From NCBI RefSeq assembly GCF_036786105.1, contig NZ_DAIQRQ010000012.1:1-64000 (forward strand): DNA of 64,000 nt, given 5' to 3'. Below, one piece after another: positions 45,151 through 54,073 of this stretch (position 1 is the first letter of the stretch; each line of letters opens with the position of its first letter). Source of the DNA: Ohtaekwangia sp036786105 (lineage in GTDB: Bacteria > Bacteroidota > Bacteroidia > Cytophagales > Cyclobacteriaceae). Made by a program: the position numbers and the translations under genes. The notes below the pieces were generated by a model. It searched no databases. It was not told where the DNA came from and worked only from the letters and a program-made list of their open reading frames with translations.

Positions 45151-46698
45151 ATGAAAAAGTATGTAGCCCTGTCTTGTTTAGCAGTACTGATTACTTTCAG
45201 TATAAGCTATAGTCAGTCGGAAGTAAAGCTTAGTCTTCAACCTGCTAATCCGCAGCTTGTCATCAACAAACATATTTATGGACATTTTGCTGAACACCTG
45301 GGCCACTGTATATATGGTGGTTTTTATGTAGGTGAGAACAATGCAAAGATTCCGAATAAAAACGGTGTTCGTTTGGATATAGTGGATGCTTTGAAGAAAC
45401 TAAAGATACCCAACCTGCGCTGGCCAGGCGGATGTTTTGCCGATACCTACCATTGGAAAGATGGTATAGGCCCGAAAGATAAACGCCCAGCTATTGTAAA
45501 CCGCTGGTGGGGTGGTGTTACGGAAGATAACAGCTTTGGTACACACGACTTTCTGAACATGTGCGAGCTCATTGGCACAGAGCCTTATCTCGCAGCCAAT
45601 GTAGGCAGTGGCACAGTGGAGGATCTGACAGACTGGGTGCAGTATGTAAATTTTGATGGCGTAAGCCCCATGTCGAAGCTGCGTGCCGAGAACGGAAGAG
45701 AGAAACCGTGGAAAGTAAAATTCTGGGGCGTAGGAAATGAAGCGTGGGGATGCGGTGGCAATATGCGCCCAGAGTACTATGCAAATATATACCGCCAGTA
45801 TTCAACCTTTATGCCCGACTTGTCAGGCACCGATCACCTGTTCCGAATCGCTTCCGGTGCCAGCTCATCAGACTATAACTGGACAGAAGTTTTGATGCGC
45901 GATATACCGAATCACATGATGTCGGGACTGGCGATGCATCATTACTCAGTGATCAACTGGGATCATAAAGGCCCTGCTACCAACTTTTCGGAAGAGCAAT
46001 ACTTTGCCATCATGAAGCAAGCGCTTTTCATGGATGAGCTTATCACCAAGCATTCAGCTATCATGGATAAATATGATCCACAGAAACGCGTAGCCCTTGT
46101 AGTAGATGAGTGGGGTGGATGGTATGATGTAGAGCCTGGTACCAATCCTGGTTTCCTCTATCAGCAGAACACCATGCGCGATGCCATGATTGCCGGCAGC
46201 ACCCTGAATATATTCCACAAGCATTGCGAGCGCGTGCGCATGGCGAATCTTGCGCAGGTGGTTAACGTATTGCAGTCCGTAATTCTGACCAACGAAGAGA
46301 AAATGATTCTCACACCAACGTACCACGTACTCGAAATGTATAACGTGCACCAGGATGCCACGCTGCTGCCGCTGGAATTGAAGACCACAGACTATACTTT
46401 CGGCTCTGATAAATTACCCGCTATATCTGCATCTGCATCCAAGGATAAAAATGGCGTAGTGCATATTTCACTGGTAAATATAGATCCGAAAAAAGCGCAG
46501 GATATTACCATTACGCTCGATGGCAAGGCTACTGGTGTAACCGGAAGAATACTGGCATCGTCTTCCATGACGGATCATAACACCTTCGAGAATCCTGAAA
46601 AGGTAAAGCCTGTGGCATTTAAAGGTGCACAATTAAAAGGCAGCAATCTTCAGGTAAAATTGCCGGCTTGCTCCGTAGTAGTACTTGAGCTAAAATAA
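45151..46698 (+). CDS. GH51 alpha-L-arabinofuranosidase (first)
   Basis: Releases alpha-L-arabinose from arabinan or arabinoxylan. About 515 residues with a signal peptide (MKKYVALSCLAVLITFSISYSQ). Start ATG at 45151; an in-frame TTG at 45112 is less likely. The TIM barrel has the acid/base E197 in GVGNEAWGC and the nucleophile E320 in VVDEWGGWYD, with the early GHFAEHLGHCIYGG and LRWPGGCFADTYHW blocks typical of GH51. Followed after 6 bp by a second GH51 gene. Confidence 0.94.
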   Translation: MKKYVALSCLAVLITFSISYSQSEVKLSLQPANPQLVINKHIYGHFAEHLGHCIYGGFYVGENNAKIPNKNGVRLDIVDALKKLKIPNLRWPGGCFADTYHWKDGIGPKDKRPAIVNRWWGGVTEDNSFGTHDFLNMCELIGTEPYLAANVGSGTVEDLTDWVQYVNFDGVSPMSKLRAENGREKPWKVKFWGVGNEAWGCGGNMRPEYYANIYRQYSTFMPDLSGTDHLFRIASGASSSDYNWTEVLMRDIPNHMMSGLAMHHYSVINWDHKGPATNFSEEQYFAIMKQALFMDELITKHSAIMDKYDPQKRVALVVDEWGGWYDVEPGTNPGFLYQQNTMRDAMIAGSTLNIFHKHCERVRMANLAQVVNVLQSVILTNEEKMILTPTYHVLEMYNVHQDATLLPLELKTTDYTFGSDKLPAISASASKDKNGVVHISLVNIDPKKAQDITITLDGKATGVTGRILASSSMTDHNTFENPEKVKPVAFKGAQLKGSNLQVKLPACSVVVLELK

Positions 46699-46704
46699 GT
46701 TTGT

Positions 46705-48687
46705 GTGAAATTCTCTTTTATTAAAAGTATAGGGCTGCTCACAGCAATGAGTGCAGCAGTATTCAGTCACGCTATAGCACAATCTACGGTGCTCACGGTG
46801 AATGCAGAAAAACCGGGTGCTGCTATACAGCCAACCATGTGGGGCATCTTCTTTGAAGATATAAACTTCGCAGCCGATGGCGGTATATATGCCGAACTGG
46901 TGAAGAACCGTTCGTTCGAATTTACCCAGCCGCTCATGGGCTGGAAAGATGAAAGTAAAGATGGTGCAAAAGGTGCTATACTTATTGTCAACGAGCAGGC
47001 TACAAGACCATCCAATCCTCGCTATGCTCATATCTCATGGAATGCCGCGCAGGGAACGTATACACTTACCAATGAAGGATTCAGAGGCATGGGTATACGG
47101 AAAGATATACAGTATAATTTTTCTGTGTGGGCAAAAGCTCCGGAAGGCGATGTGAAACTGAAACTCGAATTGCTGAATGCCAGCGGTGCGAGCATCGGAG
47201 GAACCGCTGTTACCATTAGCGGCAGCGACTGGAAGAAACATACGGCATCGTTCAAAGCTTCTGCCACCGAACCGAAAGGTAAACTGCGCATCACATTCGA
47301 AGGTAAAGGAACGTTGGATGCCGACATGATCTCCCTTTTCCCCGCCGATACCTGGAAGAACAGACCGGAAGGATTGCGTGCCGACCTGGTGCAATGGCTT
47401 GCTGATCTGAAGCCTGGTTTTATACGCTTCCCCGGCGGATGTATTGTGGAAGGATATGAGCTGGCCACACGGTATCAGTGGAAGAAAACCGTAGGCAATG
47501 TGGAAGACCGTCAGTTGATTATCAACCGCTGGAATACCGAGTTCAAGCATCGCCCTGCACCCGATTACTTTCAGAGCTTTGGCCTTGGCTTCTTTGAATA
47601 CTTCCAACTCGCCGAAGATATAGGGGCAGAGCCGCTGCCGATCATCAACTGTGGCATGGCTTGTCAGTTCAACTCTTCTGAAGTGGTGCCGCTCGATCAA
47701 CTTGATCCATATTTGCAAGACGCACTCGACCTGATCGAATTTGCCAACGGAGGCACCGATACCCGGTGGGGCAAGCTTCGTGCAGACATGGGGCATCCCG
47801 CGCCATTCAATATGAAGATGATGGGTGTGGGCAATGAACAATGGGGTGAGCAATATATAGATCGCCTGAAAGTTTTTGCAAAAACTATTAAAGCGAAGTA
47901 CCCGCAGATAAAACTGATTACCAGTGCCGGACCTTTTCCGGATGGAGAATTGTTCGATTACCTCAATCCACAGCTAAGAGATTTGCATATCGATTTTATT
48001 GATGAGCATTACTACCGTTCGCCGGAATGGTTCTTAACGAATGCCAAACGTTATGATAGCTATGATCGCAACGGACCGAAGATCTTTGCAGGCGAATATG
48101 CAGGACACACACAACGCAAAGTTGATCCCGACAAGAAGAATAACTGGGAGAGTGCCCTCGCAGAAGCAGCTTTTATGACGGGCCTCGAACGCAATGCAGA
48201 TATAGTACAGATGGCATCATACGCACCGCTGTTCGCACATGTGGAAGGATGGCAGTGGGCACCGGATCTGATCTGGTTTGATAATGTGCAATCTTTCGGT
48301 ACGCCAAACTACTATGTGCAGAAATTGTTCTCCACCAACAGAGGTACTCATATAATTCCGGTTACGGCTGCTAATAAACCGCTGGCAGGAGAGAACGGTA
48401 TATATGCTTCAGCTGTGATGGATAGCAAAACCAGGGAGGTAATCATCAAAGTAGTGAACACGGGTGAAAAAGAAGCAACCGTAGATATACGGGTATCGGG
48501 TGCAAAGAATGTTTCTGCAGCAGGTACGCTTTCGGTATTGAAAAGTGCAAGCCCGGAAGATATCAACACACTGGATGATCCTTTCCATATAAAGCCAACC
48601 GAACAGGCGATCAGTTTGAAGAGTAGGAAACTGAAAACTGTACTGCCGGCTGCATCGGTTACGGTTATTAGGGTGAAAGCATTATAG
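46705..48687 (+). CDS. GH51 alpha-L-arabinofuranosidase (second, longer)
   Basis: A 660-residue secreted enzyme starting with GTG at 46705 and a signal peptide ending HAIAQ. Order: short N-terminal part (GIFFEDINFAADGGIYAELVKNRSFE), a carbohydrate-binding-like insert (about residues 95-220, jelly-roll pattern), TIM barrel with acid/base E378 (GVGNEQWGE) and nucleophile E464 (FAGEYAGH), and the C-terminal beta-domain. Probably acts on different side chains than the first GH51. A long reading frame on the opposite strand (47035-47853) is a shadow. Confidence 0.94.
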   Translation: MKFSFIKSIGLLTAMSAAVFSHAIAQSTVLTVNAEKPGAAIQPTMWGIFFEDINFAADGGIYAELVKNRSFEFTQPLMGWKDESKDGAKGAILIVNEQATRPSNPRYAHISWNAAQGTYTLTNEGFRGMGIRKDIQYNFSVWAKAPEGDVKLKLELLNASGASIGGTAVTISGSDWKKHTASFKASATEPKGKLRITFEGKGTLDADMISLFPADTWKNRPEGLRADLVQWLADLKPGFIRFPGGCIVEGYELATRYQWKKTVGNVEDRQLIINRWNTEFKHRPAPDYFQSFGLGFFEYFQLAEDIGAEPLPIINCGMACQFNSSEVVPLDQLDPYLQDALDLIEFANGGTDTRWGKLRADMGHPAPFNMKMMGVGNEQWGEQYIDRLKVFAKTIKAKYPQIKLITSAGPFPDGELFDYLNPQLRDLHIDFIDEHYYRSPEWFLTNAKRYDSYDRNGPKIFAGEYAGHTQRKVDPDKKNNWESALAEAAFMTGLERNADIVQMASYAPLFAHVEGWQWAPDLIWFDNVQSFGTPNYYVQKLFSTNRGTHIIPVTAANKPLAGENGIYASAVMDSKTREVIIKVVNTGEKEATVDIRVSGAKNVSAAGTLSVLKSASPEDINTLDDPFHIKPTEQAISLKSRKLKTVLPAASVTVIRVKAL

Positions 48688-48747
48688 TCATGCGCAGCTT
48701 GCATGCGCAGTACATCCGCGTACACGACCTGCTGATGATCAGACAAG

Positions 48748-48795
48748 AAAATACCCATTCCCTGTTTTGTACAGGAATGGGTATTTCTGTTTTTT
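48748..48795 (+). terminator. Terminator after the GH51 pair
   Basis: AAATACCCATTCC(C)TGT pairs with ACAGGAATGGGTATTT around a short TTTGT loop, about 16 bp, followed by CTGTTTTTTC. It ends the arabinose locus about 60 bp after the GH51 stop. Confidence 0.85.
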
Positions 48796-48950
48796 CTTCT
48801 ACCAATAAAAAGAACTGGCAGCGACTAAGCCGGTGTTTTGATGCACCATCTGCAAGCAGTGCCCGGTTTCAAAGGATATATTTTTTATGCCTGGTATATC
48901 CTTTTATGGCTGGCCGCGATCGTACCATGCTATAGCTTGGAAATATATAG

Positions 48951-49595
48951 TTAGTATTCGTATCGCTTCACGCGCGGATCATTTTTAAGAAATTCGTTAA
49001 GCCCATCAAAGTTTTTTACTCCCCCGAATGCTTCATAAATAAGTATATAACTCTCTTCATTTTTCATATAGCGATCCTGCAGAAAGCGAAGCTTGTGTTT
49101 TATAAAGGTAGCTTCCAATTCCTGTATAAAGATGTCGTCTTTCAATAACGTAATGCGATAGGTGCGTGCCTGGTGAAATCGCGTGATTATAAGCTTAACA
49201 TTTTCAAAAATGGTGAGCACGATAATCACAGCAATCGATCCTGCAGAAGCTATAAAATATTCGCCGGCACCTACAGCCATGCCCAACGCCGCAGCTATCC
49301 ATATTGTAGTAGCAGTGGTAATGCCGCTAATGGTAAGGGTATCCTTAAAGATTACACCGGCACCCAGAAAGCCAACACCGGTAATGATGTTGGAAGCAAT
49401 ACGATCGGGCGTGGATATAGTGAGTGTTGCGGATATTTCAGTGAAGATCGTAGAGCCGAGGCAGATCATGATCATGGTGCGCAGGCCTGCTGCCTTGCTG
49501 CGATATTCGCGTTCGAGACCAATGGCCGAACCAATCACAAACGATAATAGTAATTGCAGCGCGGTTTCGTAATCGGAGTTGATATCGATATGCAT
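48951..49595 (-). CDS. MgtC/SapB family membrane protein
   Basis: About 214 residues: four to five N-terminal helices and a soluble C-terminal domain (from about residue 130). The family signature GSAIGLEREYRSKAAGLRTM and the following GVGFLGAGVIFKD are clear. MgtC proteins help growth at low magnesium or acid stress and can inhibit ATP synthase; the exact role here is not known. The frame extends to 49667, but ATG at 49595 (MHIDINSDYE) fits the family start. It follows the DUF2807 gene but a terminator separates them. Confidence 0.9.
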   Translation of the reverse strand: MHIDINSDYETALQLLLSFVIGSAIGLEREYRSKAAGLRTMIMICLGSTIFTEISATLTISTPDRIASNIITGVGFLGAGVIFKDTLTISGITTATTIWIAAALGMAVGAGEYFIASAGSIAVIIVLTIFENVKLIITRFHQARTYRITLLKDDIFIQELEATFIKHKLRFLQDRYMKNEESYILIYEAFGGVKNFDGLNEFLKNDPRVKRYEY

Positions 49596-49650
49596 AGATG
49601 GTGTTAGCAAAAAAAGTATGCCTTCGGAAAAGATCCTAAAAGATCCTAAA

Positions 49651-49681
49651 AAAATAAGCCCGGTCAAAACTGACCGGGCTT
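49651..49681 (-). terminator. Terminator of the DUF2807 gene
   Basis: AGCCCGGTCA (49657-49666) and TGACCGGGCT (49671-49680) form a perfect 10-bp stem with a 4-nt loop. On the minus strand it is followed by TTATTTTTTT. It lies 38 bp after the stop of the DUF2807 gene and before MgtC. Confidence 0.92.
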
Positions 49682-49718
49682 TCTTCCTAAGTATATATAA
49701 AAAGAGGTTCTCTGATAA

Positions 49719-50534
49719 TTACATCTTGCGCACTCTGCCGCTGCCGGCAGAATGGCTGTTTAATTTTTTCGGATCGCCTTTGTAGGTTACTGTGCCGCTG
49801 CCGGTAATGCTGGCATCAAGCTCTTCCTTTACATTGATCTCTACATCGCCAGAACCGGAAATGCGCACATCGCAGCGGTTGGTTTCCAGATCGGCAGCCA
49901 GTATTTTACCCGATCCGGTAATGGATGTTTTAACAACGTTGGCTTTGCCACTCGCCTCAATTTTGCCCGATCCGGATATACCGAGTTCTGCCATGCTATC
50001 AATAGTCAATGCTGCATTTACCTTGCCGCTACCGCTTACATCGCTGTTAAAACTTTTGCACTTACCTTTTACAATTACATCGCCAGAGCCCGATACATCT
50101 GCTTCCAGTTCGCCGGCAACCTCTACTTCGATCTTCATAGAGCCTGAGCCGCTCACATTCAGATCGAGGTTTTGAGAATGAATACGAGTCTCTGCAATCA
50201 GGTCGCCAGAGCCACCCACGCTTAATGCTTCAATGGTAGGCATCGTAATATATACATTGATACGATCGTCATCATCCCAATTCCAGTTCGACCATTTACC
50301 TTTTTTACCAATAACAAGCTTGGAGCCTTCTACTTCTGTTTCAATTTCATTCAACAGATCTTTTTTGCCTTCAACCTCTACTTTCATGGCAGTACCTTGA
50401 CGCAAATACAGTTTACCGGGAACACGAAAAGCTACTTTTGTAAAATCGGACACATTGCGTGTCTCACGGGTTTGTGCGAATACAGACGCACTGGCGAGGA
50501 GGATAAACAGGAAGATGGAAATATACTTTTTCAT
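49719..50534 (-). CDS. Exported GIN-domain (DUF2807) protein
   Basis: A 271-residue protein with a signal peptide (MKKYISIFLFILLASASVFAQ). The mature part is a beta-helix made of about eight repeats, each with an SGSG or GGSG turn every ~19-22 residues (VGGSGDLIAE, VSGSGSMKIE, VSGSGDVIVK, ISGSGKIEAS, ISGSGDVEIN). This is the putative auto-transporter adhesin head GIN domain, common and of unknown function in Bacteroidota. Located in the periplasm or on the surface. Ends in a strong terminator. Confidence 0.92.
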   Translation of the reverse strand: MKKYISIFLFILLASASVFAQTRETRNVSDFTKVAFRVPGKLYLRQGTAMKVEVEGKKDLLNEIETEVEGSKLVIGKKGKWSNWNWDDDDRINVYITMPTIEALSVGGSGDLIAETRIHSQNLDLNVSGSGSMKIEVEVAGELEADVSGSGDVIVKGKCKSFNSDVSGSGKVNAALTIDSMAELGISGSGKIEASGKANVVKTSITGSGKILAADLETNRCDVRISGSGDVEINVKEELDASITGSGTVTYKGDPKKLNSHSAGSGRVRKM

Positions 50535-50643
50535 AAATGCTGGGTTATACTTTTGATAGACTACTCCGCTTACGATAAGGTTGCGTATCGGCAGATAAAT
50601 TTTTTATGCTTTTCTTTGACGCATAATTTTCAATCTGCGTTCC

Positions 50644-51264
50644 ATGCCCGTATTTACCTATCGCACCATCCAGGCGCCTGCAGAAGGTTTTTATAAAGAG
50701 AAAGGAAGCAAGTTCCTGGCGTTTGCTTATCCGGTAGATTCGGAGACTATTATTCGTGAGCGATTGGAGGCATTGCGCAAAGAATATTTCGATGCACGCC
50801 ATCATTGCTATGCGTGGATGTTGGGCCCCGAGCGAAAACACTTTCGTGCGAACGATGATGGCGAACCCAATCATTCCGCGGGCGATCCTATATTAGGGCA
50901 GATACGCTCAAAGGAATTAACGAATATACTGATTGTTGTTGTCCGCTATTTTGGTGGTACCAAGCTCGGTGTAGGCGGATTGATCAGTGCCTATAAGATT
51001 GCTGCGGAAGATGCCCTGAATCATGCCGTGATGATGGAATGCGAAGTTACGGAGCGAATCGTCATTAAATACGAATATGCATCCACACCGGATGTTATGA
51101 AGCTGGTGAAAGATTTCGACCTAAAAATACTGCACCAGGATTTTACTACCGGCTGCACACTTGAAGCGGAGATCAAGATCAAACACCATGAAAACTTTTT
51201 TGAAAAAATTACCTTGATGAAAGCGCTGGGTGCATCGCTGGAAGCTGCAACCCTGCCGTTGTGA
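50644..51264 (+). CDS. YigZ/IMPACT family protein
   Basis: A 206-residue cytoplasmic protein with the UPF0029 (IMPACT) N-terminal domain (FYKEKGSKFLAFAYPVDSE, DARHHCYAW, NDDGEPNHSAGDPIL, VVRYFGGTKLGVGGL) and a smaller C-terminal DUF1949 domain. In eukaryotes IMPACT modulates GCN1; the bacterial function is not settled. Divergent from the DUF2807 gene. Confidence 0.93.
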   Translation: MPVFTYRTIQAPAEGFYKEKGSKFLAFAYPVDSETIIRERLEALRKEYFDARHHCYAWMLGPERKHFRANDDGEPNHSAGDPILGQIRSKELTNILIVVVRYFGGTKLGVGGLISAYKIAAEDALNHAVMMECEVTERIVIKYEYASTPDVMKLVKDFDLKILHQDFTTGCTLEAEIKIKHHENFFEKITLMKALGASLEAATLPL

Positions 51265-51309
51265 GATTATTGGAAAGAAAGAACCTCGCCGTTTGCCGGG
51301 ATCAGTACT

Positions 51310-51519
51310 TGAAAGACTTTTATCACTATCATTTGCTGGAGATCATCACGCTTAGACAGCAATGNNNNNNNNNNNNNNNNNNNNNNNNNNNNNNNNNNNN
51401 NNNNNNNNNNNNNNNNNNNNNNNNNNNNNNNNNNNNNNNNNNNNNNNNNNNNNNNNNNNNNNNNTGAAAGACTTTTATCACTATCATTTGCTGGAGATCA
51501 TCACGCTTAGACAGCAATG
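51310..51519. other. Scaffold gap flanked by a 55-bp duplicate
   Basis: 100 N at 51365-51464. The 55 bases before it (51310-51364, starting TGAAAGACTTTTATC) are identical to the 55 bases after it (51465-51519). The two contig ends therefore overlap and the gap is probably not real. Joined, a 34-codon frame from GTG 51261 would end at TGA; I do not call it a gene. Confidence 0.97.
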
Positions 51520-52058
51520 ATTTACCGTATTCATGTGCACCGCTATAATGGTTGCTACAGAGATTGCTTCACAAACCTAACCTGTAAAGCGAAATTCAAA
51601 GGTGTTTATTTTCCTTCAAGCTATACGCTCACAATATGATTGTTCTCACATGAACACGAATAATCCCCAGATGATTGCAGACACTGCAACACCGATGAGG
51701 ATGCTTACATTTTTTAAATTCCGGTGTATCATAACCTATCATTATCGTGTTGAACATAACGGGTAAGAAAGGTTTGAAAGATATAAGGTAAAGATCGTGC
51801 CTGTATAATTTTATTTTCCAGCACAATGTCTGAACGGTTACTTGTACCAGCCATCCACAGAAATGGGTAGAATGCATTTATGGGTGGAAAAATGGCATCG
51901 TTCTGTCCGGTAAAATTGGTTCAACGTTTTCAAGTTCAAAGTTTAGGACGAAGATTTACATTTTCCTGCGAACCTTAAACTTTAAACCTTAAACTTTAAA
52001 CTTTGAAGCCGTTCTATTTCAATTTTAGCTTTATTTACAGCCTGATAATTCCCACCGT
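51520..52058. other. Gene-free stretch with low-complexity tract
   Basis: About 540 bp without a convincing gene. Near 51920-52010 it carries repeats of the type CTTAAACTTTAAACC and TTTCAAGTTCAAAGTTTAGG; similar words occur in the araA-symporter spacer (42440-42560). Nothing else was recognised. Confidence 0.5.
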
Positions 52059-53276
52059 ATGGCAGAGAAGAAAAACGCAGCGCTTGGTTTCATTTTCGTT
52101 ACACTTTTAATCGATGTTATTGGTTTTGGTATCATCATTCCGGTTATGCCGCGTTTGATCAGTGAAATGCTCCATGTGGATATTCCGGAAGCATCGGAAT
52201 ATGGAGGATGGCTCCTTGCTGCATTTGCCATCATGCAATTTGCGTTTTCGCCTCTGATGGGAAACCTTAGCGACTGCTTTGGCAGAAGACCCATACTACT
52301 TGCATCGCTTTTTGGTTTTGGAGTTGATTATATATTTCTGGTATTTGCTCCCACCATTCAGTGGCTTTTTGTAGGCCGCATCATTGCCGGTATTATGGGA
52401 GCAAGCTTCACAACGGCAGCCGCTTATATTGCCGACATCAGCGAACCTGAAAAACGTGCGCAGAACTTTGGAATGATCGGTGCTGCATTCGGTTTAGGAT
52501 TCATCATCGGCCCGGCATTGGGAGGTATACTTGCCAAATATGGTTTGCGTGTTCCATTTATTGGGGCAGCCGTTCTTACGTTGCTCAATTGGTTGTATGG
52601 ATTCTTTATTTTGCCAGAGTCACTGAAGCCTGAAAACAGACGTCCATTCGAATGGGCAAGAGCCAACCCTGTAGGGTCATTGATTTTCTTTTTACGCTAT
52701 AAAGTTATACTGGGACTCGTTGCGTCCATTGTACTCGTTTACATTGCAGGACATGCGGTGCAAAGTACATGGTCTTATTATACCATGGAGAAATTCAATT
52801 GGGATGAGGCAGGGGTGGGATATTCGCTTGCCTTTGTCGGACTGTTGGTAGCTATTGTGCAGGGATGGTTGATCCGGTTTATTATTCCGAAGTTGGGGCA
52901 GGAGCGAAGCATTTATATAGGATTAGGATTATATGCGATTGGATTTTTTCTGTTCGGTATAGCTACTGAAGGATGGATGATGTATGCCTTTTTGATTCCT
53001 TATTGCCTGGGTGGTATAACCGGTCCTTCGCTGCAAGGTGTTATGTCGGCGCAAGTGCCAGCGAATGAACAAGGAGAATTACAAGGGGCGCTTACAAGCC
53101 TGATGAGCCTTACTTCTATTTTCGGCCCGGTAATGATGACGGCGATCTTTCATCACTACTCTTCAAAATCAACAGGTGCTACTTATTTTCCGGGAGCCGC
53201 TATGATGGCAGGTGCATTCCTCACACTCATCAGCGCATTCCTCGCGCGATTGAGTTTGAAGAAGCACGCGGTTTAA
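52059..53276 (+). CDS. MFS efflux transporter, TetA-like
   Basis: A 405-residue, 12-helix MFS transporter of the drug:H+ antiporter-1 type. It starts FIFVTLLIDVIGFGIIIPVMP with motif A GNLSDCFGRRPILL between helices 2 and 3 and GAAFGLGFIIGPALGG (motif C) in helix 5, which marks antiporters. Related to tetracycline exporters, but the drug cannot be told. It ends before a palindromic element at a convergent junction. Confidence 0.92.
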   Translation: MAEKKNAALGFIFVTLLIDVIGFGIIIPVMPRLISEMLHVDIPEASEYGGWLLAAFAIMQFAFSPLMGNLSDCFGRRPILLASLFGFGVDYIFLVFAPTIQWLFVGRIIAGIMGASFTTAAAYIADISEPEKRAQNFGMIGAAFGLGFIIGPALGGILAKYGLRVPFIGAAVLTLLNWLYGFFILPESLKPENRRPFEWARANPVGSLIFFLRYKVILGLVASIVLVYIAGHAVQSTWSYYTMEKFNWDEAGVGYSLAFVGLLVAIVQGWLIRFIIPKLGQERSIYIGLGLYAIGFFLFGIATEGWMMYAFLIPYCLGGITGPSLQGVMSAQVPANEQGELQGALTSLMSLTSIFGPVMMTAIFHHYSSKSTGATYFPGAAMMAGAFLTLISAFLARLSLKKHAV

Positions 53277-53446
53277 GGACATATAGTAAAGGTTATTGCT
53301 TTTTTTGCGTTGAATAATCTTCTGAAGCTCTTCAATATCGGCTTTGTCTTTGGCTCTGTTGCTTAGTTCTACTTTGTCAGGTTTAATCTTGTTCATACCC
53401 TGGAACTTGTTACCTTATTCTTTGCGCTTCATGTAGTTTGGTCAAA

Positions 53447-53650
53447 CCCGCGGCAATTTCAACTTACTTTTATAGCAAAAGTGCAGGAGCGAAAGAAAAA
53501 ACTGAAACCTGTTGTGCCGCTGGCAACACAACAGGTTTCAGTTTTTTAAATCTTTTTTCCGAAGGTTTCGCCAGCGAAACCTTCGGAAAAAAGATTATCT
53601 GGGTGCGCCTACTATTTTGTAAAAGGCGTAAGACTCAACTTCGCACCGGC
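53447..53650. repeat. Palindromic intergenic element, copy 1
   Basis: Two strong hairpins: a perfect 21-bp stem (53496-53516 with 53527-53547, beginning AAAAAACTGAAACC) and a perfect 19-bp stem (53553-53571 with 53574-53592, around TTCGC-CA-GCGAA). The right end reads CTCAACTTCGCACCGGC (53634-53650), shared with copy 2 at 60441-60690. The left outer arm is diverged. It lies between convergent genes and T/A tracts at both hairpins make it suitable as a bidirectional terminator. The flanks 53277-53446 and 53651-53860 hold no gene I recognise. Confidence 0.85.
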
Positions 53651-53860
53651 GAGCACAATTATGCAAACAACCACTGTTCAGAAATGAAAGAATCTCCTGT
53701 CGTTATAAATCGGGCGGGCCGGAGTTGACAAAGTAGGATTAGTAGTTATTCGCATGCGCGTTAATGAAAATATTCATGCATGATCAAAGTATATTCTGGT
53801 TCCTGTCTTTGGAAGAGACTTATAACATCATCACTATATATTTTCGATGCAGTTCCAACA

Positions 53861-54025
53861 CTAGTTCAATCTTTGTTCAGGTGTCAGGCTGAGCCAGTAT
53901 GCATACATGTGTTGTTCCTGTTCTTCCGGTGAACTCACAACCAATCTTTTTGCAGGCCATGTCCTATAAATACCGGCTGCCTCTTCGGCTTTAGTTGGCT
54001 TATCTGTATTCTGCTGGTCTTCCAT
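53861..54025 (-). CDS. Small protein, 54 residues
   Basis: Open frame ATG 54025 to TAG 53861. The sequence runs MEDQQNTDKPTKAEE, then IYRTWPAKRLVVSSPEEQ and EQHMYAYWLSLTPEQRLN. The YWLSLTPEQRL ending resembles a short motif seen at the start of some Bacteroidota small proteins, so it may be a real gene or the remnant of a longer one. It lies 48 bp after the LytTR regulator, same strand. No function known. Confidence 0.55.
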   Translation of the reverse strand: MEDQQNTDKPTKAEEAAGIYRTWPAKRLVVSSPEEQEQHMYAYWLSLTPEQRLN

Positions 54026-54073
54026 AATCGTTGAACGGACTTATTACAAGAATTGACCGCACTATAAATGTAC

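Noticed and set aside
47035..47853. 272-codon reading frame on the minus strand
   Set aside because: It is antisense to the second GH51 gene, whose catalytic motifs and signal peptide are clear. No family resemblance.
51261..51467. Short gene across the N gap after yigZ
   Set aside because: The gap is flanked by identical sequence; after joining, the frame is only 34 codons and begins with GTG in the yigZ stop.
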